Source: Fervidibacter sinensis | GTDB lineage: Bacteria; Armatimonadota; Fervidibacteria; Fervidibacterales; Fervidibacteraceae | Length of the DNA stretch: 64,000 nt | Assembly (NCBI GenBank): GCA_032161045.1 | Contig: JAVHTH010000009.1 | Direction: 5' to 3' (one strand) | Shown: piece by piece, positions 16,636-24,966 of the stretch | How positions within the stretch are numbered: the stretch's first letter is position 1 | Layout: every line of letters starts with the position of its first letter | The notes under the pieces: generated by a model | Databases searched by the model: none | The model's input: only the letters and a program-made list of their open reading frames with translations | Told to the model about the DNA's origin: nothing | Translations under genes and position numbers: made by a program

Positions 16636-16700
16636 GGTAGCGTCGCCCCTTGTGGGCGACAGTCGTTAAACTGCCGTCGGGGGCAAGCCCCGATGCTACC
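16636..16700. repeat. Class A intergenic double-hairpin repeat
   Basis: Nearly identical to 13784-13848, with the same GGTAGC...GCTACC arms and the hairpins GTCGCCC...GGGCGAC and GTCGGGG...CCCCGAT. It starts 20 bp after the alaS stop, so it follows alaS while the other copy precedes it. Confidence 0.7.
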
Positions 16701-16744
16701 AAGTATTCTGCAACACTGTGCCCCGGACATCGCACCCTGAACCT

Positions 16745-16777
16745 ATTTTCGGCTCGGCAAGAGCCCCGCCCTCCAGA
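16745..16777 (-). repeat. Class C hairpin repeat (GGAGGGC...CCGAAAAT type)
   Basis: On the minus strand it reads GGAGGGCGGGGCTC-TT-GCCGAGCCGAAAAT, with pairing between GGCTC-like arms. Related copies lie at 51326-51355 and 58348-58378. It is in the 254-bp spacer before uvrB. Confidence 0.5.
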
Positions 16778-16869
16778 GTCGTGTAGGATTTCCACGACGA
16801 TGGGGACAGTTTTTCTGTCTCGTTCCCGACAGTAATTTGCCTGCTAAACTTTTCTTCAGGTGACCTGCT

Positions 16870-18945
16870 ATGCCCGATTTCCAACTCGTCACCGACCTCA
16901 AGCCCAAAGGCGACCAGCCGAAAGCAATAAAGCAGTTAGTGGAGGGACTTCGCAAAGGTTATCGCTTCCAAACACTGATCGGGGTTACGGGAAGTGGAAA
17001 GACTTTCACCATAGCCAATGTCATCGCTCAATGGAACAAGCCGACCTTGATCATCTGCCACAACAAGACTTTGGCTGCTCAACTTTGCGCTGAACTTCGG
17101 CAACTGTTTCCCCATAACGCCGTTGAATACTTCGTCAGTTTCTATGACTACTACCAGCCTGAAGCCTACATCCCTCAGACCGACACCTACATTGAAAAGG
17201 ACTGTGACATCAACGACGAAATTGACCGACTGCGCCACGCCGCAACGCAAGCGGTTTCAACCCGGCGCGATGTCATCGTCGTCGCAACGGTTTCGTGCAT
17301 TTACGGTCTCGGTTCGCCCGAACTTTACCAAGAGATGACGCTGACCTTGGAACGGGGCAAATCTTACGATTTGCGCTGGGTTTTGCACAAACTCGTTGAC
17401 CTCTACTTCGCTCGCAACGATTACGAACTTGAACGAGGAACTTTTAGACTTAGAGGCGATGTCCTTGAAATCCGCCCTGCTTACGAGGAAATGGTTTACC
17501 GCATTGAGTTCTTCGGCGACGAGGTTGACAGCATCACTGTCATTGACCCTTTGACGGGCGAAGTGATGGAACGAAAAGACGCAGTCGTCATTTACCCAGC
17601 GAGCCACTATGTCTGCACCCGAGAGCGATTGGAGAGAGCACTCAAGTCCATTGAGCAAGAGTTACAAGAGCAACTGGAAAAGTTTCGGCGCGAAGGCAAA
17701 TTGTTGGAAGCACAAAGATTGGAACAGCGGGTTCGTTACGACCTTGAGTTGCTTCGCGAAACGGGATATTGCAAAGGCATTGAAAACTACTCGCGCCACT
17801 TTGATGGTCGCAAGCCGGGCGAACCACCATACACGCTCATTGACTACTTCCCGAAGGACTTTTTACTCATCATTGACGAAAGCCACCAAACCGTCCCTCA
17901 GTTGCGTGCGATGTATGAAGGCGAGATGAGCCGAAAGCGAAACCTCGTTGAGTTCGGCTGGCGTTTGCCCAGCGCTTACGACCATCGCCCACTCAAGTTT
18001 GAGGAATTTTTGGAACGCGTTAACCAGTGCATTTTCATGTCGGCAACTCCAAGCGAGTGGGAACTTTCTGTGAGCGAGCAAGTTGTTGAGCAAATTGTCC
18101 GACCGACAGGTCTGCTTGACCCCGAAGTTGAGGTCAGACCGACAAAGGGGCAAATTGAAGATTTGGTCAGCGAAATCAAAAAGCGGGTTGAAAAGGGACA
18201 GCGGGTTCTGGTCACGACACTGACCAAGCGAACTGCTGAGGACTTGACAGCGTTTCTGACCGAACTTGGTATCAAAGCCCACTACTTGCACCACGACATT
18301 GAAGCCATTGAACGCACCGAAATTTTGCGAGACTTGAGGTTGGGAAACTACGATGTTCTCGTCGGTATCAATTTGCTGCGGGAGGGTTTGGACTTGCCTG
18401 AGGTGAGTTTGGTGGCAATTTTGGATGCCGACAAGGAGGGCTTTTTGCGCTCTTACACATCGCTCATCCAAATCATGGGTCGGGCTGCGAGGCATGTTGA
18501 AGGCAAGGTCATCATGTATGCCGACACGATTACCGAAAGCATGAAAAAAGCCATTGACGAAACGAACCGAAGAAGGCGAATTCAGGAAGAGTTTAACCGC
18601 AAGCACGGAATTAAGCCTCAAAGCATTCAAAAGCCGGTTTACGATGCCTACTTGCCTGTCCCGTCCATCATGGAGCGGCGAGCAGCGTATCAGGTCGGGA
18701 CTGTGGACGCGGGACAAGGAACGAGCGAAATTCCACCCCTTGACGAAATTCCGTTCGTCATCAAGCGATTGGAGAAAGAGATGCACGAAGCGGCAAAAAG
18801 GTTGGAGTTTGAGAGAGCCGCTGAACTTCGTGACCGAATCCGTTACTTGCGAAGCATTTTGTATGGCGAAGTGCCGACGAATGGGCAAAAAGTAGTAGGT
18901 TCGGTCAAGGCAACTCGTTCAGGAAGGTCAAAAGGGAAGCGATAA
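16870..18945 (+). CDS. uvrB: Excinuclease ABC subunit UvrB
   Basis: 691 residues. It is the damage-verification helicase-like subunit of nucleotide excision repair, acting with UvrA and UvrC. Walker A GVTGSGKTFT, beta-hairpin region FVSFYDYYQPEAYIPQTDTYIEKD, DEAD-like IIDESH, SAT-like FMSATPSEWE and motif VI QIMGRAARH are all visible. The C-terminal UVR motif is LEFERAAELRDRIRYLR. An in-frame GC-rich tract (18697-18719) is in the flexible linker before the UVR motif. Start is ATG 16870 after TTCAGGTGACC. Converges on hemB. Confidence 0.97.
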   Translation: MPDFQLVTDLKPKGDQPKAIKQLVEGLRKGYRFQTLIGVTGSGKTFTIANVIAQWNKPTLIICHNKTLAAQLCAELRQLFPHNAVEYFVSFYDYYQPEAYIPQTDTYIEKDCDINDEIDRLRHAATQAVSTRRDVIVVATVSCIYGLGSPELYQEMTLTLERGKSYDLRWVLHKLVDLYFARNDYELERGTFRLRGDVLEIRPAYEEMVYRIEFFGDEVDSITVIDPLTGEVMERKDAVVIYPASHYVCTRERLERALKSIEQELQEQLEKFRREGKLLEAQRLEQRVRYDLELLRETGYCKGIENYSRHFDGRKPGEPPYTLIDYFPKDFLLIIDESHQTVPQLRAMYEGEMSRKRNLVEFGWRLPSAYDHRPLKFEEFLERVNQCIFMSATPSEWELSVSEQVVEQIVRPTGLLDPEVEVRPTKGQIEDLVSEIKKRVEKGQRVLVTTLTKRTAEDLTAFLTELGIKAHYLHHDIEAIERTEILRDLRLGNYDVLVGINLLREGLDLPEVSLVAILDADKEGFLRSYTSLIQIMGRAARHVEGKVIMYADTITESMKKAIDETNRRRRIQEEFNRKHGIKPQSIQKPVYDAYLPVPSIMERRAAYQVGTVDAGQGTSEIPPLDEIPFVIKRLEKEMHEAAKRLEFERAAELRDRIRYLRSILYGEVPTNGQKVVGSVKATRSGRSKGKR
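18697..18719 (+). repeat. GGGACGAG-type coding insert (uvrB copy)
   Basis: The tract includes GGACGCGGGACAAGG, which differs at one position from GGACGCGGGACGAGG in the alaS insert. It encodes part of QVGTVDAGQGTSE in the variable region before the UVR motif. Confidence 0.5.
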
Positions 18946-18976
18946 AGGCGAACGAGAACCCGCTGCACTGCTAAAA

Positions 18977-19966
18977 TCAAGTTGTCAACTTCCTTGCGAG
19001 GTCTTTAGCGAAGTAGGTGATGATTAGGTCTGCCCCCGCACGCTTAATTGCTGTCAAGATTTCCCAAACAATTCGGTCTTCGTCAAGCCAACCCATCTTT
19101 GCCGCTGCCTTGACCATTGCGTATTCGCCACTGACATTGTAGGCAGCGATGGGGACATCAAAGCGTTCACGAGCAGCAGCAATGATGTCAAGGTAAGCGA
19201 GTGCGGGTTTGACCATCACGATGTCAGCGCCTTCCTCTATGTCAAGGGCAATTTCCCTCAACGCTTCCCGTTTGTTGGAAAAGTCCATTTGATAGCCTCT
19301 TCGGTCACCGAATTGAGGTGCGCTTTCCGCTGCCTCTCGGAATGGACCGTAGAATGCGGATGCCATTTTAGCAGCGTAACTCATAATGGGCACATGGGCA
19401 AATCCATTTTCATCAAGGGCTTCACGGATTGCCTTAACACGACCGTCCATCATGTCGGAAGGGGCTACAATGTCAGCACCAGCAGCAGCGTGAGATACCG
19501 CTGTTTTAGCCAAAATTTCAAGGGTCGCATCGTTGTCAACCTCAAAGCCACCTGAAAACTCGCGAACGATTCCACAATGACCGTGCGAAGTGTATTCGCA
19601 AAGGCAGACATCGGTTATGACCACAAGTTCTGGAACTTCTCGCTTTATCGCCCTGACGGCTCGCTGGACTATCCCGTTCTCATCGTATGCTTCGCTGCCA
19701 ACTTCGTCTTTGTGTTCAGGGATGCCGAACAGCAAAACCGCAGGGATACCCAATCTGGCAACTTCATCCGATTCCCTCACCAACTCGTCAATACTTAGCC
19801 TGAAAACCCCGGGCATTGAAGGAACTTCTTGTCGTTGCTTTTCCCCCGGCACTACGAACATCGGATAAACGAGGTCATTGACCGTGACAACCGTTTCGCG
19901 AACCATTCGCCTTAGAGTTTCACTTCGCCTCAACCTTCGCATCCTAACGGTAGGGAAAATTGCCAT
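18977..19966 (-). CDS. hemB: Delta-aminolevulinic acid dehydratase (porphobilinogen synthase)
   Basis: 329 residues. It condenses two 5-aminolevulinate molecules to porphobilinogen in tetrapyrrole synthesis. The catalytic zinc site Cys-x-Cys...Cys is in DVCLCEYTSHGHCG, and the active-site lysines are in SYAAKMASAFYGPFR and MVKPALAYLD. Full length. It converges with uvrB and lies 90 bp downstream of an MDR dehydrogenase gene on the same strand. No other heme genes are in the window. Confidence 0.97.
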   Translation of the reverse strand: MAIFPTVRMRRLRRSETLRRMVRETVVTVNDLVYPMFVVPGEKQRQEVPSMPGVFRLSIDELVRESDEVARLGIPAVLLFGIPEHKDEVGSEAYDENGIVQRAVRAIKREVPELVVITDVCLCEYTSHGHCGIVREFSGGFEVDNDATLEILAKTAVSHAAAGADIVAPSDMMDGRVKAIREALDENGFAHVPIMSYAAKMASAFYGPFREAAESAPQFGDRRGYQMDFSNKREALREIALDIEEGADIVMVKPALAYLDIIAAARERFDVPIAAYNVSGEYAMVKAAAKMGWLDEDRIVWEILTAIKRAGADLIITYFAKDLARKLTT

Positions 19967-20056
19967 GTTCCCTCACCTCACAACTTTCGTTGAGCGTTCA
20001 AAGACATGGTTTCAACATCCTATCGGAAATTTCGCACCAAATAAGTTTGCCCTCTA

Positions 20057-21100
20057 TCAAGCGATGTCACGCCAATCAAACACGACCCCGATGTATTCTG
20101 CAGGTTTATCGCGCAGACCAAAGTAAACTTCGGCGCACTGCTCGGGCTTGACGATGTGGGTCAATAAAGGTTCAACCTTCAACTTGCCTTCAGCGATCAA
20201 ACGCAAGTTGATTTTTGCGTTTCGTTCGTAACTGTGCTTGTAAAAGTGTGCGTTCCGTTCAATCGGCATGATGTCCTCACGAACTTCCTTGACAGGGTAG
20301 CGCCACTCGTGAGCGCCTTTGAAGGTTATGCAGCCGTAGCCTGAAAGGTGAATTCGCTCAAGCAAGTCAGTCACATTCGCTTCCAAAACGCGACCGAAGT
20401 AAGAGCCGAGCAAAATCACTTCGCCATACTTTGCTGCCAACTTAGGTGCGAGGAGCGTCGCTGCAGGATTTCCAGTTGCATCAACCACGACCTCGCAACC
20501 TTTGCCTTCTGTCAAATCCATGACTGCCTGAACCGGGTCAACTTCGTCGGAATTGACAACTTTTTCAATTCCGCAAATCTTAGCCACATCAAGCCGTTTC
20601 GCAACTTTGTCAATCCCTATGACTTCGCAGCCTGCAAGTTGGAACAATTGAGCAGCCAAATTCCCGACAAGCCCCAATCCAATGACTGCCACTCGGTCAC
20701 CCAATTCCGCGCTGCTTACCCGCAACGCTGTGATGGAAACATTTGCCATCCTCGCGAAAACCGCTTTAAGAGGGTCAAGCCCTTCAGGGACTTTTACGGC
20801 AGCGACACGCGCTTTTGCGTGGCTTGCGTGGTTGCTGTTTGTCAAGATAATGTCCCCAACTTTGATGTCTTTGACTTTCTCGCCAACGGCAATGACTTCG
20901 CCAATAGCCCCATAGCCCGGGCGAAACGGGAACGGTGCCCAGTCCGCCAAACCAGCAAGGCACGCAAGTTCTGTGCCCGCACTGATGATAGAGGTCAGCG
21001 TCCGGATGACGATTTCGCTTTCGGTTGGCGTCAAGTCAACTTCAACTTCTTCTAACTCAACTTCGTTTGCCTGCCGAAAGACTACCTGCCTCACCAACAT
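20057..21100 (-). CDS. Zinc-independent MDR-family dehydrogenase
   Basis: 347 residues from ATG 21100 (MLVRQVVFRQANEVEL), about 9 nt after GGGGGTGA; TTG 21118 is less likely. GroES-like N-terminal domain (IISAGTELACLAG, PFRPGYGAIGEVIAVGEKV) and Rossmann domain (VAVIGLGLVGNLAAQLFQLAGCEVIGID). The usual catalytic-zinc Cys and the structural Cys cluster are absent, as in BchC-like or threonine/sorbitol-dehydrogenase-related proteins of unknown substrate. It is 71 bp downstream of the MetE-type gene and may be cotranscribed. Confidence 0.85.
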   Translation of the reverse strand: MLVRQVVFRQANEVELEEVEVDLTPTESEIVIRTLTSIISAGTELACLAGLADWAPFPFRPGYGAIGEVIAVGEKVKDIKVGDIILTNSNHASHAKARVAAVKVPEGLDPLKAVFARMANVSITALRVSSAELGDRVAVIGLGLVGNLAAQLFQLAGCEVIGIDKVAKRLDVAKICGIEKVVNSDEVDPVQAVMDLTEGKGCEVVVDATGNPAATLLAPKLAAKYGEVILLGSYFGRVLEANVTDLLERIHLSGYGCITFKGAHEWRYPVKEVREDIMPIERNAHFYKHSYERNAKINLRLIAEGKLKVEPLLTHIVKPEQCAEVYFGLRDKPAEYIGVVFDWRDIA

Positions 21101-21171
21101 CCTCAACTTCACCCCCAATATGCGCTGAAATTTTCACTTTTGCCCTTTCTCCAAAATTTGCCGCCATTCAC

Positions 21172-22251
21172 TTACTCCCGAACCGCTTCAATCTTTACGC
21201 CACCATCAAAAGTGAACCTGAGTTTTGTTGGACCTCCGTGACTCGCCAACTCCTTCCTCACCCGTTTCGCCGCCTCAACGATAGCGGACATTTTCGCTTT
21301 CGCTTCATCCCAAGTCCGGGTTTTTAAACCGCAATCTGGGTCAGGGAAAATTTGCTCCGGACGCAAGTATTTCAAAGCCAACTTAATCCTTTGCTCAACT
21401 TCGTCAACGCTCTCAATTCTCCGGCTATGGACATCTACAACCCCCAAGCCAACGAACTTATCAGCAGGGTATCCGAATTGCTCAATGAGCGGGTAAAGTT
21501 TATCGGCGTTATTGGTGAACTCCCAATCAAATTGGTGAACTGGGAACTGAAGGAGCCGTTGGTAAATTGGGCGCAGATCACCATAGCACATGTGCGTGAT
21601 TATGAAAGCGTCAAGCCCTTTCGTCATGACCTCCATTGCCTCAAGGGCGATCTCAATGTCTTCTGGGTGCGTTGGGACTGCTGGTTCGTCAATTTGGATG
21701 AACAGCGCGCCCGCTTTGCGCAAGTCGTGAGCCTCTTCGTTGATAGCATGCGCTAACGCCAATACTGCTTCCCGCCGACCCTTTCGGTCTTTGTCGTAAG
21801 GGTCGTAGTGCTCGTCAAAACTCCAATCGTAAATCGTGTATGCTCCGGTCAACATCCCCTTGACAGGTTTTTTGGTCAGTGATTGTGCAAACTGCCACAT
21901 TTCAACGGTCATCGGTTTTGTCCGCTTGATTTCGCCCGTGATAACTGGTTTGAAGTAGTAGCGGTTGCCGTAACTTCGCACCAACCCTTTGCGCCCGAAG
22001 CCTTCAAGTAAGTCGGCGAAAAATTCAACCATGTCTCCTCTTTCCATCTCACCGTGCACGAGCAAATCGGCACCGACTTCTTCTTGCATTGCGATGACTT
22101 CCTTTGTGGCTTGAAGTTCCAGTTGGTGCAACTCGTCGTAACTGATTTCGCCCCGCCGATATTTAATGCGGGCTTGCTGCAGGTAGTTGGGTTTTGGAAA
22201 ACTACCAACGCTCGTGACTGGCAAGATGGGCAGTTCAACGACCGTCGCCAT
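21172..22251 (-). CDS. MetE C-terminal-type (cobalamin-independent methionine synthase-like) protein
   Basis: 359 residues, matching only the catalytic C-terminal half of MetE, like the short archaeal core enzymes. Probable zinc ligands: His and Cys in THMCYG, Glu in VHGEMERGDMVEFF, and Cys in FPDPDCGLKTR. Such cores transfer a methyl group to homocysteine or a similar thiol; the methyl donor of the short form is not certain. Start ATG 22251 follows GAGGAGG and overlaps the end of the upstream gene by 17 bp. Confidence 0.88.
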   Translation of the reverse strand: MATVVELPILPVTSVGSFPKPNYLQQARIKYRRGEISYDELHQLELQATKEVIAMQEEVGADLLVHGEMERGDMVEFFADLLEGFGRKGLVRSYGNRYYFKPVITGEIKRTKPMTVEMWQFAQSLTKKPVKGMLTGAYTIYDWSFDEHYDPYDKDRKGRREAVLALAHAINEEAHDLRKAGALFIQIDEPAVPTHPEDIEIALEAMEVMTKGLDAFIITHMCYGDLRPIYQRLLQFPVHQFDWEFTNNADKLYPLIEQFGYPADKFVGLGVVDVHSRRIESVDEVEQRIKLALKYLRPEQIFPDPDCGLKTRTWDEAKAKMSAIVEAAKRVRKELASHGGPTKLRFTFDGGVKIEAVRE

Positions 22252-22615
22252 GCTTTTGACCTCCTCTCTGTGGTTTGGTTAGCCCTTCCTTCCCCCAGTC
22301 CGGTGTTCCTTGCTCAGCCTCCCAATCGTCGCGCAACTTCCAAATATCCCAATCTGGCCAATCGGGATCAATGGGAGGCTCAAAAATCGGCGCGAATAAA
22401 ATATCGCAGCGATACTTGCGTGCAGCCTCAATCTGCTTATCGGCGTATTCATGCATGATGAGCATGAGCACATCTTCAGGACCTCTCAACTTAATAGCAA
22501 CGCCCCCTTCTTCAGGCACCCGCTCAACACCCTCATACCTTACCTGCGGATACTTGCGCAAAATTTCGTCAACCCATTGGTTGATGAGTTGCTGATAACG
22601 CTTACCGAGCCTCAT
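22235..22615 (-). CDS. Uncharacterised protein, possible partner of the HEPN protein
   Basis: 126 residues. I recognise no family. The N-terminal 75 residues look like a compact alpha/beta domain (YEGVERVPEEGGVAIKLRGPEDVLMLIMHEYADKQ region); the C-terminal third is rich in Trp, Pro and Asp and then basic. Its start overlaps the stop of the HEPN gene by 4 bp (ATGA-type), which implies translational coupling and a shared job. It is not a MNT nucleotidyltransferase, the common HEPN partner. Confidence 0.7.
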   Translation of the reverse strand: MRLGKRYQQLINQWVDEILRKYPQVRYEGVERVPEEGGVAIKLRGPEDVLMLIMHEYADKQIEAARKYRCDILFAPIFEPPIDPDWPDWDIWKLRDDWEAEQGTPDWGKEGLTKPQRGGQKHGDGR

Positions 22616-23016
22616 AATTGTAGCCTCCTTTCAACAGCGCTCAAAAACTCTTTTGCAAGTTTAAGTGCCTTTCCTGCTGCCCGCTCAGGCATTAACTCAG
22701 GTGTATATTCAGCGCGTGCTCTCAAGTTTCTCAACTCGGCTAACAATCGTGCACTATCTGCGGGCATCAATTTCCTGCGATGAATACATTCGTTAGCAAA
22801 GTTAGCTTGAACCCAATAGCCAATGCGGACAGTTTCCTTAGGCTTCAACCCTAACGAAGCCATCAGCGCCAATGCTGCTTTTAAAGCAGCAAAGTAACTT
22901 CTGCAGACGGCTTCGTTATAGCAGCCGCTTTGATAAGCCAAGTCGGCGACTATTAACGCCTCCTTTGCCTTTCGCCAAAAGTTTGTTACTACCTCAGACA
23001 TCTCCTCTGCCCTCAC
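22612..23016 (-). CDS. HEPN-domain protein (UPF0332-like)
   Basis: 134 residues, all helical. It matches the UPF0332/HEPN pattern: KAKEALIVADLAYQSGCYNEAV, RSYFAALKAALALM, GLKPKE, then RNLRARAEYTPE, the equivalent of the conserved RxxADY end. HEPN proteins are often RNases or regulatory partners in toxin-antitoxin systems. The gene overlaps the RNase H/epimerase stop by 23 bp and the next gene by 4 bp, in an operon of housekeeping-type enzymes. Start GTG 23016 or ATG 23001. Confidence 0.8.
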   Translation of the reverse strand: MRAEEMSEVVTNFWRKAKEALIVADLAYQSGCYNEAVCRSYFAALKAALALMASLGLKPKETVRIGYWVQANFANECIHRRKLMPADSARLLAELRNLRARAEYTPELMPERAAGKALKLAKEFLSAVERRLQL

Positions 23017-24121
23017 TATTTGCCTTAACTGTTAAACCTTTTTCGGCAGCGCGGCGCAAGTCAGAGATTGCCTCAGCGATGCTTTTCCCGCTGTGAAAAA
23101 TCCCCGTTGCGCTCACGATAACGCTTACCCCTGCAGCCACGACTTTCGCTGCGTTCTCCTCGGTAACTCCCCCATCAATTTCCAGTTCAGTGGCAAGCCC
23201 TAACTCATCAATCCACGCCCGTATCGTCCTAACTTTGTCAAGCACGAAAGGGAGAAATTTTTGCCCAGAAAAACCGGGATCAACACTCATGACCAAGACT
23301 AAGTCAAGCAAGTGCAATATGGGCTTAACGAATTCAGGCGGTGTCGCTGGGCTCAACACAACCCCTGCCATCGCTCCTGCTTCTTTGATCGTGTGAATTG
23401 CTCGGTGCAGTTGGTATGTGGCTTCAGGGTGAACGGTCAAAATGTTCGCTCCAGCCTTGACAAAACGCTCAATGTAGCGTTCGGGTTCAACAATCATCAG
23501 GTGCACATCAAAAGGCAGAGAAGTCTCAGAGCGCAAGGCTTCTATCACGGGGAAGCCAAAGGTGATGTTGGGTGCAAAACGACCGTCAATGACATCAAAG
23601 TGAATCCAATCTGCACCACCCGCTTCAAGTTCGCGGACTGTCTCCCCCAAACGGCGGAAGTCTGCCGAAAGGATAGAAGGCGAAATTTTGATGCAGCGAC
23701 CGCTAACGCGAGAGTCTTTTGAAATAGCAGCAAAAGATGCCTCCTGAGCGAGTTTGTTAGCCATTTTGTTGGCTTTGCGGGGTATGTGGAAGATATCTAA
23801 GCGCCGAAATTGACGGGCAAGGTTTGCTGCTTCTTCGTGTAAAGGTCGTAAGGTTGACGACCTAACCTTGAAATTTCCGCTCAACTGTCGCACAACTAAT
23901 TCGCTGTCGCTCAACAAGGTTACTTCCTCTGCCCCTAACTTTTGCGCCAATTTTAAGGCTTCAATGACGGCTTTGTATTCCGCTTCGTTATTGGTGGCGT
24001 TGCCCAAGGAAACCTTATGAGTGGCGACAATGTTACCTTCTTCGTCGCAAACAACTATTCCAATCCCCGCAGGACCAGGGTTCCCCAGAGATGAGCCATC
24101 AACATAAATTTTCAGCGCCAT
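22994..24121 (-). CDS. Fusion: RNase HI domain + ribulose-phosphate 3-epimerase
   Basis: 375 residues in one open frame. Residues 1-130 are RNase HI-like: YVDGSSLGNPGPAGIG (Asp), NNEAEYKAVIEAL (Glu), LLSDSELVVRQL (Asp). The final motif reads RKANKMANKLAQEA, with Asn where the fourth catalytic Asp usually lies. Residues 145-362 are a complete ribulose-phosphate 3-epimerase TIM barrel: PSILSADF, HFDVIDGRFAPNITFG, DVHLMI, SVDPGFSGQKF, EIDGGVTEEN. The first part would cut RNA in RNA/DNA hybrids, and the second interconverts ribulose-5-P and xylulose-5-P. The linker (130-145) is short. It sits 21 bp after the LON-domain gene. Confidence 0.9.
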   Translation of the reverse strand: MALKIYVDGSSLGNPGPAGIGIVVCDEEGNIVATHKVSLGNATNNEAEYKAVIEALKLAQKLGAEEVTLLSDSELVVRQLSGNFKVRSSTLRPLHEEAANLARQFRRLDIFHIPRKANKMANKLAQEASFAAISKDSRVSGRCIKISPSILSADFRRLGETVRELEAGGADWIHFDVIDGRFAPNITFGFPVIEALRSETSLPFDVHLMIVEPERYIERFVKAGANILTVHPEATYQLHRAIHTIKEAGAMAGVVLSPATPPEFVKPILHLLDLVLVMSVDPGFSGQKFLPFVLDKVRTIRAWIDELGLATELEIDGGVTEENAAKVVAAGVSVIVSATGIFHSGKSIAEAISDLRRAAEKGLTVKANSEGRGDV

Positions 24122-24142
24122 TTCCCGTTCGCCCTCCGAACT

Positions 24143-24838
24143 TCAGTTCCAAATTGCCCGCTCAATAGGCAAGGCGCGTCGGCGTGCTTTACCGCGAACA
24201 AACTGATGCCAAAAAGCCGATTGTTGTAACCGCTTTATCTCGCGGTTGAGAATTTCCAATTCGCGCAAAAGCAATTCATTTATGTCGTCAACTTCAAGCA
24301 ACTCCTGCTTTTCGTGCAAGGGAACATCAAGCAGCGCTCCTATGCGATAGCCGAGTGACATCAAGTCCGTAGGCAGCATCATATCTGCCAAAGCGAGTTT
24401 ATCCGCGATTTCGCGGAGTTCTATGTATCGGTAAAGCATTGCTGAAAGCCGGTTTGCCAAGTGTGTCAATTGCGGGGAAATGAACGAGAACCGACTTGAC
24501 AATATTTCCACACGCCCGACCCAATAGGGTTCGTATTGGATGATTTCAACAACCCGAAACCTCTGCTCACCGCGAAGCATAACAACGATTTGGTTTTCGG
24601 GAGTGATTTCTGCGTGAACTATCCGCGCCAGTGTCCCAACTTCACAATATTCTGCCGGCTTGTCAATTGTTGAAGGTCGTTTGAGTAATGCAACTCCTAA
24701 CCTGCAATCGCCACTCAAGCAATCTTCCAGCAGTCGCTTGTCGCGTTCTTCAAAAACCGTCAAAGGCATTTTTGCGCCGGGAAACAAAACCGCCTCCAGC
24801 AGTAGCAGCGGCACTTCTTGCCGAAGCACCTCTATCAC
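24143..24838 (-). CDS. LON substrate-binding-domain protein
   Basis: 231 residues related to the N-terminal (PUA-like) domain of Lon protease: LLLLEAVLFPGAKMPLTVFEERDKRLLEDCL, GVALLKR, GTLARIV, VVMLRGEQRFRVVEI. Then comes a helical part ending in a basic segment. No AAA or protease domain, so it is a stand-alone LON-domain protein, possibly a substrate-recognition factor. It is the first gene of the operon down to the MetE-type gene and is divergent from kdsA across a 128-bp spacer. Confidence 0.88.
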   Translation of the reverse strand: MIEVLRQEVPLLLLEAVLFPGAKMPLTVFEERDKRLLEDCLSGDCRLGVALLKRPSTIDKPAEYCEVGTLARIVHAEITPENQIVVMLRGEQRFRVVEIIQYEPYWVGRVEILSSRFSFISPQLTHLANRLSAMLYRYIELREIADKLALADMMLPTDLMSLGYRIGALLDVPLHEKQELLEVDDINELLLRELEILNREIKRLQQSAFWHQFVRGKARRRALPIERAIWN

Positions 24839-24966
24839 CTCCTGCAGCGAACATCGCTAAAAAGAGTGCCATAGTTGTCCAAAACTTTCAAGGGCGGAAA
24901 TTTCGTTTGCAGCCATAAGATGCAAAATTGATGGATGGGACTGACCGACTAAGGTGGTGAATGGCA

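Noticed and set aside
17863..18888. 341-residue minus-strand ORF antisense to uvrB
   Set aside because: uvrB is unmistakable on the plus strand; the antisense translation is Asn/Gln/Phe-rich noise without a start site.
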